DNA from: Adiantum capillus-veneris
Lineage: Eukaryota; Streptophyta; Polypodiopsida; Polypodiales; Pteridaceae
DNA: 64,000 bases
Assembly (NCBI GenBank): GCA_014529385.2
Contig: CM043960.1
Location: 29,107,396-29,171,395, forward strand
Reading direction: 5' to 3'
In this document: positions 35,744 through 45,854 of the stretch, one piece after another
Layout of the letters: every line of letters starts with the position of its first letter
Numbering within the stretch: the stretch's first letter is position 1
Translations under genes and position numbers: made by a program
The notes under the pieces: model-generated
The model's input: only the letters and a program-made list of their open reading frames with translations
Told to the model about the DNA's origin: nothing
The model's database searches: none

Positions 35744-36045
35744 TGTAGACGGTGGGAATAGCCCTTAGCAAGAAGTTGACAGAGGGATGATTGGAGGCTT
35801 CAAAAAGCAGTAAACCAGGGACAGTTACCATGGTAACTGATATAGTACGCAACCATGCAGACTCCAGTCGGGAAGATTATAAATAGGGCCCATTACTTCA
35901 TTTTGGGATCCCTTATGTTATGTATCCTAGATCGAATCCCTTAGTCCCTAACCCCAAGTCTAATACTTTTGTATCTTGAACCACTGGCTATTGTACTTTG
36001 TAACTCTCATTAAGCTGGAAAAACTCATTCATCAATGACTCCAGT
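35744..36045 (+). repeat. E6 3' LTR, left part
   Basis: It begins TGTAGACGGTGGGAATAGCC after the purine tract. It holds a TATA box in ATTATAAATAGGGCC (35877-35891) and an 18-bp perfect palindrome at 35822-35839. At 36045 it is cut by a solo LTR and resumes at 37695 or 37700. Confidence 0.7.
35879..35886 (+). promoter_or_regulatory. TATA box of E6 LTR
   Basis: TATAAATA followed by GGGCCC stands ~135 bp inside the LTR, a fitting place for the U3 promoter. Confidence 0.6.
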
Positions 36046-37694
36046 TGTAATGGAAATGGCCTATGAACTTTGAGAGTAGCGAAATTAGGAAATTAGCTGA
36101 AGCATTTTTGAGAGATTACTTTGTGAGCATAGCAGGTGAACTTAATTGATGGTAGCAACATAAACATGGTACTTAGTTAACTTGGCATGAACAATGCTTT
36201 TGCAAGAGATAGATTTTAGAGAACATGACAATAGTTGAGGACCGGATTCATATAGAGCCGGTCCCCCCTCCAATAGGCATTTGTATTATAGTTTCTCCCA
36301 TCAAGAGAGACTTGGTACAATACAATCTTTGTGTTCCTTGTGACCTATGTGATGCAATGAAGATGGAAAGCTTCATGCATCACAAGCATAACATAAACTT
36401 GTAGAGCATTAACTATCCCAAGCCTTAGTCCCAAGGCCTCAAAAACCTTCGAAAGTGGAGAGAGCTAGCATGGAATGAGGGTAGGGAAGAGGAGGAAGAA
36501 ACATTCCATAGGAGAAAGAAATAGTTCCTCACTTATCATTACTCTTCTTGCTAGCATACATAATAGCATAGTAGTGGAGATGGAGAAGATGGAAAGCTTA
36601 AGCATTGAAGCATGACTCTTGGTTGGATTTGCATTCCATAGCCAAGAGTGTTGATGTAGGCTCTCACTTATCACAAACTTGGAGAAGGTGGTGTTCCTCA
36701 ACTTTCACCAAGTGAGAATGCCCCTCCAAATGAGTGTGTGTGTGGAGTATATCCCCCTAGCACCCCCCCTCCTTGCTTTGGGTGAGTGGTAGCTATTCCA
36801 CATGCTTCAATCTCATTGGACCCCTCTCCCCCTAGCCAATCACATGTAGCATGCAGTCAAGTACATGGGTAGTCTTTTGACAAGTGTCCTCCTTACCCCT
36901 TAGAGAGAGAGAGAGAGCTTGAAAATATCTAAATATTTGTTGGATGGAAGTAGAAGCTCATTGGACCCCTCTTTAGCCCGACCAATAGCATTCAAGCACC
37001 CCATGTGGTTAAGCTTAGTGAGAGTCTGACATGTGTCCTATGTGCCCTTTTAGAAAAGGGGTGCCCCTTGGGTGAGTGGAAGGTTAGGTCAAAGATTCCT
37101 CTAACTTTGGGACTTTTATGCATAGGAAGCTTCTCAAGCAACTTCTTCATTAAGTGTGTAGGGTCTCTTTTTGACTCAAGCATCTTACCCCCCATGCATA
37201 GGAAGCTTCTCAAACAACTTCCTCATTAAGTATGACAAGTATCTCAAGTACCTTAGTCATCAAGCATGACAAGCACTTTAGGTGGAGTTCCCACCTCAAG
37301 CTAAGCCCTAGCTTGCGTAAGGTCAAAGGCAAGTTTAGGTCGAGTTCGCACCTCAAGCACAACCCTAGCTTGCTTAAGGTCAAAGACAAGTTTAGATTGG
37401 TTTCCCAGCTCAAGCTCAGCCCTAGCTTGTTTAAGGTCAAATGACTTTTAACACTAATCATTAGAAGTCTTTAATGAAGCTAACCCTAAGGTATTTTAAG
37501 CTCCACTAGTGAACCTTGCTCTTTGACAGACCATCTCTCATTTGGGCCCCTTTACCATTGGCCTAGTGTTGAGATAGATCCATAAGCACGTGTCTATATT
37601 CTAACCCTTGTTCTCGTTTATTATCCCACATTAAATGATTAGTTTAATATGAGAAAATCATTTGGGTTGATTAGATATTAGATATTTAATAACA
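36046..37694 (-). repeat. Solo LTR of the E7 family
   Basis: This is a complete minus-oriented LTR of the family of E7, E8 and E9. The plus strand starts TGTAATGGAAATGGCC and ends TTAGATATTTAATAACA. It is flanked by CCAGT on both sides (36041-36045 and 37695-37699), a perfect target duplication. No internal sequence is left, so it arose by recombination between the two LTRs of a former element. It carries the ~58-bp internal repeats of this family (37250-37440). Confidence 0.93.
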
Positions 37695-37960
37695 CCAGTT
37701 GTACACACTTTTTGAATAATACAATTCCAATTTCAATTCTCTTTTCAATGTTAATCTCTTTCCAGTACCAGTGTTTTCTTTCAATTGTACTTAAGTCTGA
37801 TCTGATTCTCTGATCTGATATGAACTAATTCTAACTGCCAGCCTGAAAGTGCTGTCTGAATGTGTTCAGCTGATTCTAATCTTTATGTTGTGATCTTTAA
37901 GCATTGGGATAAGTTTTAATTGCTTGTACTGAACTCACCTCTAGTAGAATTGGTCATTCA
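37695..37960 (+). repeat. E6 3' LTR, right part (end uncertain)
   Basis: The E6 LTR should continue here after the CCAGT duplication. The sequence is T-rich with no second copy to fix its end, so the limit at 37960 is only an estimate. Confidence 0.4.
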
Positions 37961-39056
37961 AGGGGCTAAGCATGGCTTTTCTCATGGTTGATGTGTATCA
38001 GACGAACGTCTCTATCTGTACTTCACTCATTCCTTTCCCTCATTTCCCTTTAACATGGAATCATACAATCAACTCTAATCAAGTCATAATTAATGTTAAT
38101 TATGTTTCATATGACACTAAGGACACTTCTATCACATCACTACTTTCTCACATTTTGGGATGGGCAGGTGTCTTCTTGCACACCAGCGACGAGACTGGTT
38201 TAAACTCTAGGTTGGTAATGAGACACATTCATATATTTGGACACTCTAACCAACCGACATTCAAGAATCATTGTCAAGGCTGCATGATTTGAAGTATTAT
38301 GTGTCCACAAAGTTCACAAAGTTGGCTCCTAAGGTGACAAACCCTTGGACTTTTCTTGATCTCTACCTAATTTGTGCTTTGAAAAAAAGGATACTATTTT
38401 TTGCAGGTAATCTGCAATTTTGACCACCCTAAGAATTGTTTAGCGTACTTTTGTGCTATAATTTTTTAGGACGAGTTTCAAACATGTTACAACTCGTATA
38501 AAGGATAAAGAATGTTCATGCTATGAGTTATGGTACAAATTTAACAAATTTAATTGCCAATTCTAATATTTAAAGTTACACTTGAAGGAATTCTTGAATC
38601 AAATTAAACATACTCTAAATGCACATTTATTTGTGCTTAGGAATTTGGAGTCACAATACCATTCTTCCCCAATTCTTAGGACATGTCATATCCCATACAA
38701 CGAACATACAAGTTGTACCAAAATCAAGATGATACTTGCATTTCAATGTTGTCAAGCATGCTAGAACTATAGCTTTATCAGAATAGGCATGCTGAATTTT
38801 GATTTGGATTCATGTAACAAGTTCTCAAGGATTGTAGAGCTCAACACACTGAGTGCTCCCCTTGGGTTTGTACAAAAAAGAAAAACAAATGACATTCGTC
38901 GTCCTAATGGGATTTAATAACGGAAAGCTGCTAGAAGAACACAATTTGGCAACTTGCTAACTAGCAAGAAATTCCATGGTAGCTTTATTTTATAACGAAG
39001 TTTGATTTGTCTGATAAGTGGAGGTTGTGCCATTATTTGGGGTTGCAATGGCAAGA

Positions 39057-39133
<77 letters not shown>

Positions 39134-40127
39134 TTCTTCAGCTATAGTCACTGTCTTCGGTCTAAATCAGCGACATCTAGCTTGGCACTAAGCACCTCCT
39201 CAGTACTCTTCCGATATGCCATCATGATGTATAGCTAGTACTCACACAATGCTACTCCAGGTAGCAGTTCTACTGGGAGATGGGCCATTGGACATCCCCA
39301 TTGGCCTCTTGTACACTGTATACAGCTCCTTTTTGCCCAAGAGAGAGAGAGAGAGAGAGAGAAAGGCGGCCCGGGGAGGGGGGGATTTTGGATGGAACAA
39401 GGGTCGATGGCAGCCAAGTACTGCGATTATGGATGCAACAATGGTCGATAACTGAGTATTGCAATCTTGAAATGGAACAAGGGTCAATGGCAACACGTGG
39501 TTATCACCTGATCCCTTACAAGAATCATTAATCTGTAGTACTGTTTAACACACATGATCCCAAGCAACATGCTTTTACAAAAGATTTTCCTGTCAACATT
39601 ATAGAGAGCCAGGCATCATCAAACTTTCCACATGCATTCACAACTCTCAATGGCCTGTTTCAAAATTACTCTTCCCTATGGAGAATATGAGGCCATAGAG
39701 CTCAAGGTGAAAGATCTCGAAGAGACTGTTTGCAGAAATCAACGGTGCATAATTTACACACACAAACCTCTCCAAATGGGAAGAGCACAAGTCTTATCCA
39801 TTTCATGAGATCTCCATAAGGCATGCTTCTCTCACCCATCTTCCATGGAATAACGACGTTACCTTCTGACAATTTCCAGAACCTTCACCATTTCTTACCA
39901 TACTTAAAGCTTCACACTCCCACAAGGTCTATTCATCGCTGAACCCATGTACCGGCTACAAAGCAAACATGACTACTTCCATATTATGGTGTGTCACTTT
40001 AATGCGCAAAATGACATCATTAAAAGACATTGATTGGCCCTCTTCCTGTGTATGTACCAGATTAATAATGCTTACAGAAATTTGGCCCACTGCATTAATG
40101 AAAGCCATGTATCCTTACCAGCTGTAG
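37961..40127. other. Intergenic region left of the GRAS gene
   Basis: No gene was recognised. It holds a (TG)n-(AG)n microsatellite at 39059-39130, an (AG)n tract with G-run at 39341-39385 and two copies of a TGGAACAAGGGTC-ATGGCA stretch about 80 bp apart (39392 and 39472). The right end should hold the 3' UTR of the GRAS gene. Confidence 0.6.
39059..39130 (+). repeat. Compound (TG)n(AG)n microsatellite
   Basis: About 22 TG units are followed by about 14 AG units without interruption. Confidence 0.95.
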
Positions 40128-41939
40128 CTATTGCCATGCAGAAGCTGCCACCAACGATCTATTTTTCCACCCAAGTAGTAGGACCAGCCCATCTTCCTTT
40201 AGCTTGTAACACTCATTGTAAGACTCTAGCAAAGACTTGATAGTGTTATTCACATACAAGCTCAAAGGGCGAGCCTTGAAACCCGCCATCAGCATGCGTG
40301 ATCTCCATTTACCTGCAACCTCATAGCGTTCAACCCTTTGCGCCCCTTCACAAGCAATAACATTGACGATTTCACGCGCAAGGCAGTGTTCCTCCACATT
40401 GACCCTGTCTTGGCTCTCTCTGTGGAGGGCTACATCAATGGAGTCGAAAACGGCAGAATAGTAGTCCAAGGTCTCAATAAACCTTGCCAAGAATGGCGCT
40501 GTGTTCGTGTTTGCCTCCTGCTCTACCAAAGTAAGCACCTTCGGATTTAAACTTTTCGCCAGTCTCAGAAGACGATCTCGTGGGTTGTCGAGGCACACAC
40601 TCTCATCTGGCATGTGGTGAAGTCGAAGAGCAAAATTCATGGCGAGGGTCTCTCCAGGCCTTCTCTCAATCATATGGGCCTCCAAATCGGAGACCTTTGC
40701 TGATATCATCGTAAACTCAAAGGAGATGCCAAGGCTACTAGCCAGCTTGGTAAGCCGCCTTCTCACAAAATCCATACCGCCCAACGGATAAGAACGGGCC
40801 GTCGAATCATCAATCGTACTGATTCTAATGCGAGGCGCTCCCCCTGGCCTACTTGCCAAAGCTTGAATAAGAGAAATCCATTGCGTTCCTTGATCAATTT
40901 GAAAATCAAGGATGTGAACCATAGATTCATCTTTAAATGCCTCTGCAATGGCCCCATTTGCAGCCATGTATGCAAACTTTATGTAAGGACAGATCTCATA
41001 GAGCTTCTGCATCATTGAGAGGACCTCCACCGAAGGCATTTCCCGACATTTAAGCTCCTTGTAAATGGCCAAGCCAGATGCACGGAGCCTCGCTACAAGC
41101 CCCTCGGACATGTAGGCACCAAGCCTTTCAAGGGGTTCTCCATAGACAGACACAATCTTCTTAAGCTCTTTGATTGCTATCTCTGCGACATGAATTCTCT
41201 CTTCAGATATTGCCTCCGCACAATGAACTAGCAGGCGTTGTACATAATAACCTTTTAGGGAGCACCTTGATGAATCAGAAGAGCCATCTCTCTTTTCAAC
41301 CATCTCATCTGAGACAGCTAGCTTCTGTGTACCAGAACCAGTATGAAGGAAGCTATCAAAGTGCTCTCCCCATGTGCCAGCATTCTGGTTCGCAAGCTCG
41401 GCCATATCCACATCCACATCATCTGGACCCAACAACACACTCTCCAACTCATGCAACTGTTTGTGAATCATGGCCTTTCTATCCATATCAGCAACGTCGT
41501 TCACCGACACGAAAGGAGGCCCTGTATTGTCATGTGAGCGAGATGTTGCAAGCATAAGATCCGAAACCCCACCCAACATGGATGTGGGTCTTTGAGGTGC
41601 ACGGACTTCGATGCTGTCATCATGAGAGCAACTAGAGCCTTCATCCCTACACACATCACTATCATGATGGTTGCCACAACCCACATAACTTAGGAGCTCT
41701 GAGCTTGTTGAAGATTGTGGGGGGGAGAGTGGAGAAATAGGAGAATTGTCCGGCCTCACATTTCCCTGCTCATAATCTGCATGGCGTTTGCGCCCCTTCA
41801 GCACGTGTCCATTTAATGATGCTTGAGCATCTTGCCTGTTTGATGATGCTTGAGCATCCTGTCTAGCTGAATGTGATGGGTCGAAAATCCCTCTTGATAC
41901 ATCAGGAATGCTATCTCCGTAGGTATAGCCCATACTCAT
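40128..41939 (-). CDS. PAT1-like: GRAS-family transcription regulator, PAT1 subfamily
   Basis: This is a single-exon frame of 603 codons. The start is firm: an in-frame TGA stands directly before ATG (MSMGYTYGDS). The N-terminal ~230 residues are low in order, with a doubled RQDAQAS unit (26-41) and the PAT1-type stretch KQLHELESVLLGPDDVD (160-176). The GRAS domain runs from about 232 to the end: LHR I with LLVHCAEAI (236), VHILDFQIDQGTQW (341-354, VHIID motif), LHR II with RPGETLAMNFALRLHHMPDE (427-446), the PFYRE region (PFLARFIETLDYYSAVFDSID, 482-502) and SAW (about 530-603, ending AASAWQ). All main motifs are kept. Known PAT1-clade proteins act in the nucleus and cytosol in phytochrome A light signalling and stress responses. 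It has no sign of decay. Confidence 0.95.
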   Translation of the reverse strand: MSMGYTYGDSIPDVSRGIFDPSHSARQDAQASSNRQDAQASLNGHVLKGRKRHADYEQGNVRPDNSPISPLSPPQSSTSSELLSYVGCGNHHDSDVCRDEGSSCSHDDSIEVRAPQRPTSMLGGVSDLMLATSRSHDNTGPPFVSVNDVADMDRKAMIHKQLHELESVLLGPDDVDVDMAELANQNAGTWGEHFDSFLHTGSGTQKLAVSDEMVEKRDGSSDSSRCSLKGYYVQRLLVHCAEAISEERIHVAEIAIKELKKIVSVYGEPLERLGAYMSEGLVARLRASGLAIYKELKCREMPSVEVLSMMQKLYEICPYIKFAYMAANGAIAEAFKDESMVHILDFQIDQGTQWISLIQALASRPGGAPRIRISTIDDSTARSYPLGGMDFVRRRLTKLASSLGISFEFTMISAKVSDLEAHMIERRPGETLAMNFALRLHHMPDESVCLDNPRDRLLRLAKSLNPKVLTLVEQEANTNTAPFLARFIETLDYYSAVFDSIDVALHRESQDRVNVEEHCLAREIVNVIACEGAQRVERYEVAGKWRSRMLMAGFKARPLSLYVNNTIKSLLESYNECYKLKEDGLVLLLGWKNRSLVAASAWQ

Positions 41940-41973
41940 TCAAGAGCTCTTGAAGGTCTCTTGGTCCAACGAG

Positions 41974-41994
41974 CTATGCCGGCGAAGAAGCCAT
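41974..41994 (-). promoter_or_regulatory. Upstream ORF in the GRAS leader
   Basis: A short frame, MASSPA and stop, lies 34 bases upstream of the GRAS start codon on the same strand. If the leader is transcribed as drawn, it could lower translation of the main frame. Inference only. Confidence 0.45.
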
Positions 41995-42042
41995 GAAAGC
42001 AGCAGGCAGATCAAGAACGAAAAGTGAGAAATTTGGGCGCGC

Positions 42043-42064
42043 CTCTCTCTCTCTCTCTCTCTCT
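42043..42064 (-). repeat. (GA)n tract in the GRAS 5' leader or promoter
   Basis: CT repeats on the plus strand, GA on the gene strand, start about 105 bases before the start codon. GA/CT tracts near plant start sites often belong to core promoters or bind GAGA-type factors. No clear TATA box is seen in the next 300 bases. Confidence 0.6.
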
Positions 42065-42724
42065 AGCTGATCTTCAGCGCCTTGATTTCTGGGATTGTGA
42101 AAGAGTGCCGCCTTGCCAGGCCATCTATAAGGCAGGGTGAGAGAGTGACGAGGCTGGGCGGCGCCATGGTGATGAAGAGCATGTGGAAAGGGAAAGGAAA
42201 GTGCACAACCGAGAGTGATGACGCAATCTGCATTCCACATACACGCACACACAATATTGAGCCATTGGCCACACCTCAGCACTATCTCACACACACAAAC
42301 GTGCGCGCGCCCACACGCACACAGTGACAACGGTACACGCACTCGTGCGCGCCGCCGGATACAAACATAGAATGTAAATCACAGACAAAAGTTCACAACA
42401 CATGACAAGCGCAGCGCACGCACGCACCGGCACTGAACAGCTCTACGTTGGGCTTGAGCCTTGTGCTGCTGCTGGGCGTCAAAATTGACGCATACTTTGC
42501 TCGCACAGTTCCGACCAAGTCGTTTTCATAGCTTCAAGTTCTGTGTGCCGGTGTGTCATCACCCACAGACAACCTTTCCATGCTCTTTGACCCTCAAGGT
42601 TCGAACCTGGAGCTCGATGGAAGATTATGAGTCACGAATTAGAGGTGTTTCGCACAGGCAGCACTTTTCATTCTGCTCATTTGGGCAGAGTTACAAACCT
42701 CCGCTGATCCGCTCGACAGTCTTT

Positions 42725-43216
42725 GGGAAAATTACCAAAATACCCCTCTAATTTATGGAAATTCCCAAAATACCCCTCAAATTTCAAAAATTCCCAAAGT
42801 ATCCCCATAATTTGTCATAAATTCCCAAAATGCCCTTCAAATTTTATAAAATTCCCATAATACTCCTGGTTGTGAGAGTAAATTTCTCCAAAAACAAATT
42901 CTTTTGTAGCTTTTCATGAGAAGAGCGATTGTCTATCATACAAGAAGCTAAAACTAAAATTTGAGTTGGTTATGTACGCTTTGGAGATGAATTCCTTCAT
43001 TATTTTTAGACATAAGTGCCTTTTTTTTGCGAGGTAATCTGCAAAAAATTACATGCTAAGCACTCAAAAACGATCTCAATTGTCAAACAAGAATAAAGAT
43101 TAGAAAATCTTGAAGATCCAACGAAAATAGATACAAGGGTATTTCGGGAATTTTTGAAATTTGAGGGGTATATTGGGAATTTCCACAAATTAGAGGGGTA
43201 TTTTGGTAATTTTCCC
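42725..43216. mobile_element. MULE-type MITE upstream of the GRAS gene
   Basis: This is a 492-bp element with long terminal inverted repeats of about 75 bp. The left starts GGGAAAATTACCAAAATACC and the right is its reverse complement ending GGTAATTTTCCC. Flanking 9-mers ACAGTCTTT (42716-42724) and AAAGTCTTT (43217-43225) match in 8 of 9 places, the length typical of Mutator-like elements. There is no coding capacity, so it is non-autonomous. The left arm also holds about four degenerate AAATTCCCAAAATACCCC units. It sits about 0.8 kb upstream of the GRAS start codon. Confidence 0.88.
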
Positions 43217-43225
43217 AAAGTCTTT

Positions 43226-43790
43226 TTTCCTAAGCGGCAGGGCTTCCTCCTTGTACAAATGCAAACCGGAAATGCTAGTAGAAATGTCCAAATTTGCATG
43301 ATTTTTCAACTATTTCCTAGTATATTTTATCGGTTTTTTTCCCTTTACCAACCGGATAATCTTGATTTTCAACCGCGGCTCAAGGCTATAAGCTGAGGCA
43401 CACCTTTCCTGAACATTGGAAAGCATCCTTACGGCCACTCTTGGCCGTTGAATCTCCTCGAAAAACTAGTGGGTCTGGGTAAACCATTTACCCCTAGTTT
43501 ACTCTCATTTTACGCCTTGTTTATCCATGGGATCCGACAGTTGAGAGCACCCACTATCCTCGACGTCTAATCTCAGTCATGGCTCCCCTTGTGTAAACTA
43601 GAGATGTGGATGGATACCTAGGCACCCCATCCAGTTTTCATTATTAGGTTTGTTTGGGAAATTTTATCTCATTCCATTTTTCTTGAGTATGCTTTCATTC
43701 ATACCACCCATTCAGAAGTAGCACTAGTCGCTAGGTGCCTCTGGATGGAGTCCAGAGCATGGCTTAAACTCCATGCTAGGGTGGGCATTG
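43226..43790. other. Unassigned sequence between the MITE and E8
   Basis: Nothing was recognised. The part from about 43440 on may be upstream internal sequence of E8, but it has no match in E7. Confidence 0.4.
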
Positions 43791-44068
43791 AGAACTCCTC
43801 CCCTATGCAAACGCTTCCACAAGTGACGACGTCTCCCAAACACCAAGTAGAACTTGTCACTCTACTTTGGAAGTATGATATAGACTAAAGAGCAGACATG
43901 CTTGTGGCAGCTACATCTCCCAAGCACCAAATGGATTATTCATCCATCTTGGAAGATGTCGAAGGGTAAAAAGGGATCCTCTACCCGCAAAGTTACATGA
44001 ACTAATGACTAGGCTTTATCTTCTCTAGCTCATAGTCGAGGACGACTATGATTTCAAGAGAGAGGTAA

Positions 44069-44936
44069 TGTCATAAAATATAATATCTAACTTTACCAAA
44101 TGATTTTCTCATATTAAACCGATCATTTAATGTGGGAGAATAGACGAAAATAAGAGTTAGAATAGAGACATGTGCTTCTAGACCTATCTCAACACGGGAC
44201 CAAGAGGAGATATGTTTACATTTCAATAGGGGTCCAAAAGGAGATGGTCTATCAAAGAGAAATATGCATCTAATGGAGCTTAAAAGACCTTATGGATAGC
44301 TTCATTAAAGACCTCCAATGGTTAGTGTTAAAAGTCTTTGACCTTAGGAAAGCTAAGGTTGAGCTTGAGGTGGAAACCCAACCTAAACTTACCTTTGACC
44401 TTATGCAAGCTAGGGTTGAGCTTGAGGTGGGAGCCTGACCTAAACTTGCCTCTGACCTTAGGCAAGCTAGGACTGAGCTTGAGCTGGGAACTCCACCTAG
44501 GGTGCTTGTCATGCTTGATGACTAAGGTACTTGAGGTACTTGTCATACTTAATGAGGAAGGTGCTTAAGAAGCTTCCTATGCATAGGGGGTAAGGTGCTT
44601 GAGTCAAAAAGAGACCCTACAAACTTAATGAGGAAGTTGCTTGAGAAGCTTCCTATGCATGGGGGGTAAGGTTCTTGAGTCAAAAAGAGACCCTACAAAC
44701 TTAATGAGGAAGTTGCTTGAGAAGCTTCCTATGCATGAAAGTCCCAAACTTAGGGGAATCTTTGACCTAACCTTCCACACACCCAAAGGGCACCCCTTTT
44801 TTAAAAGGGCATGTGGGACACATGTAAGACTCTTACTAAACTTAACCACATGGTGTGCTTGAATGCTATTGGTTGGGCTAAAGAGGGTTCCAATGAGCTT
44901 CTAGTTCCATCCAACAAATATCTAGATATTTTCAAG

Positions 44937-45005
<69 letters not shown>

Positions 45006-45854
45006 AGGGGTAAGGAGGACACTTGTCAAAAGACTACCCATGTACTTGACTGCATGGTGCATGTGATTGGCTAGGGGGAGAGGGGTCCAATGAGCTTGCA
45101 ATATGTGGAAAAGTTGCAACTTGCCCCAAGAAAGCAAGGGGGGTGCTAGGGGGATATACACCACACACACACTCATTTTGTGGACCATTCTCACTTGGTG
45201 AAAGTTGAGAAACACCACCTCCTTCTCCAAGCTTGTGAGAAGTGAGAGCCTATATGAACACTCTTGGCTATGGAGTGCAAATCCAACCAAGAGACATGCT
45301 TCAATGGTTAAGCTTACCATCTTCTCCACCTTCAATACTATGCTATTATGTATGCTAGCAAGAAGAGTGATGATAAGTGAGGAACTATTTCTTTCTCCTA
45401 TGGAATATTTCTTCTTCCTCTTCCCTACCCTCATTCCCCGCTAGCTCTCTCCACCTTCAAAGGTGTTTGAGGCCTTGGGACTGAGGCTTGGGTTTTCTAC
45501 AAGTTTATGTTATGCTTGTGATGCATGAAGCTTTCCATCTTCATTGCATCACGTAGGTCACAAGGAACACAGAGATTTTACTGTACCAAGTCTCTCTTGA
45601 TGGGCGAAATTATAATACAAATGCCTATTGGAGGGAGGCCCGGCTCCATATGAATCCGGTCCTCAACTATTTTCATGTTCTCTAAACTCTCTCTCTTTCA
45701 AAAGTATTGTTCATGTCAAGTTAGCTAAGTATCATGTTTATGTTGCTACCATCAATTAAGTTCACCCGCTATGCTCACAAGTAATCTCTCAAAAGTGCTT
45801 CACCTAATTTCCTAATTCCGCTACTCTCAAAGTTCATAGGCCATTTCCATTACA
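44069..45854 (+). repeat. E8 3' LTR
   Basis: It starts TGTCATAAAATATAATATC and ends GCCATTTCCATTACA. It contains about three ~58-bp units (44335-44500) with GAGCTTGAGGTGGGAA, two adjacent AAGCTTCCTATGCATA units of ~90 bp (44570-44740), and a CT tract at 44937-45004. Confidence 0.92.
44937..45004 (+). repeat. (CT)n microsatellite in E8 LTR
   Basis: CT repeats with one G change. The solo LTR has a short GA stretch at the same place (36902-36918), so the tract is a family trait. Confidence 0.92.

Larger units (their letters stand above)
27741..37960 (+). mobile_element. E6: decayed non-chromoviral Ty3/gypsy element
   Basis: Traces run from a gag-like part through protease, RT, RNase H and integrase, then a long extra region, a purine tract and a 3' LTR. 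No chromodomain is seen. The RT start (KELFQKYKDVFAWEHANLKG) and the integrase phrase NKYIIVATCYVSKSVKAKAL are of the Tat-like branch of plant gypsy elements. The 5' LTR is not found. It is an old fossil with several dozen breaks. Its LTR was later split by a solo LTR (36046-37694). The right end is an estimate. Confidence 0.75.
43791..45854 (+). mobile_element. E8: 3' end of an E7-family chromovirus
   Basis: The stretch 43800-44068 matches, on the opposite strand, the 3' untranslated part of E7 (50133-50400), including the CAAGAGAGAGG-like purine tract. A full 3' LTR follows. The rest of the element is missing to the left. It is a truncated fossil. The LTR is clearly more diverged from E7 than the two E7 LTRs are from each other, so E8 is older. 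Confidence 0.85.

Noticed and set aside
37232-37444. Open frame of 70 codons with a 20-residue repeat (LKLSPSLRKVKGKFR-type)
   Set aside because: It is the reading of ~60-bp DNA repeats in a solo LTR. The same happens on the other strand and in E8, so it is not a protein gene.
39235-39531. Several overlapping frames around the AG tract
   Set aside because: They lie on both strands over low-complexity DNA, and no protein family is recognised.
41974-42342. 122-codon frame upstream of the GRAS gene
   Set aside because: Composition is that of leader/promoter DNA with a GA tract; only its last codons form the short upstream ORF that I kept.
42461-42751. 96-codon frame running into the MITE
   Set aside because: It crosses the MITE boundary and looks like chance open sequence in the GRAS upstream region.
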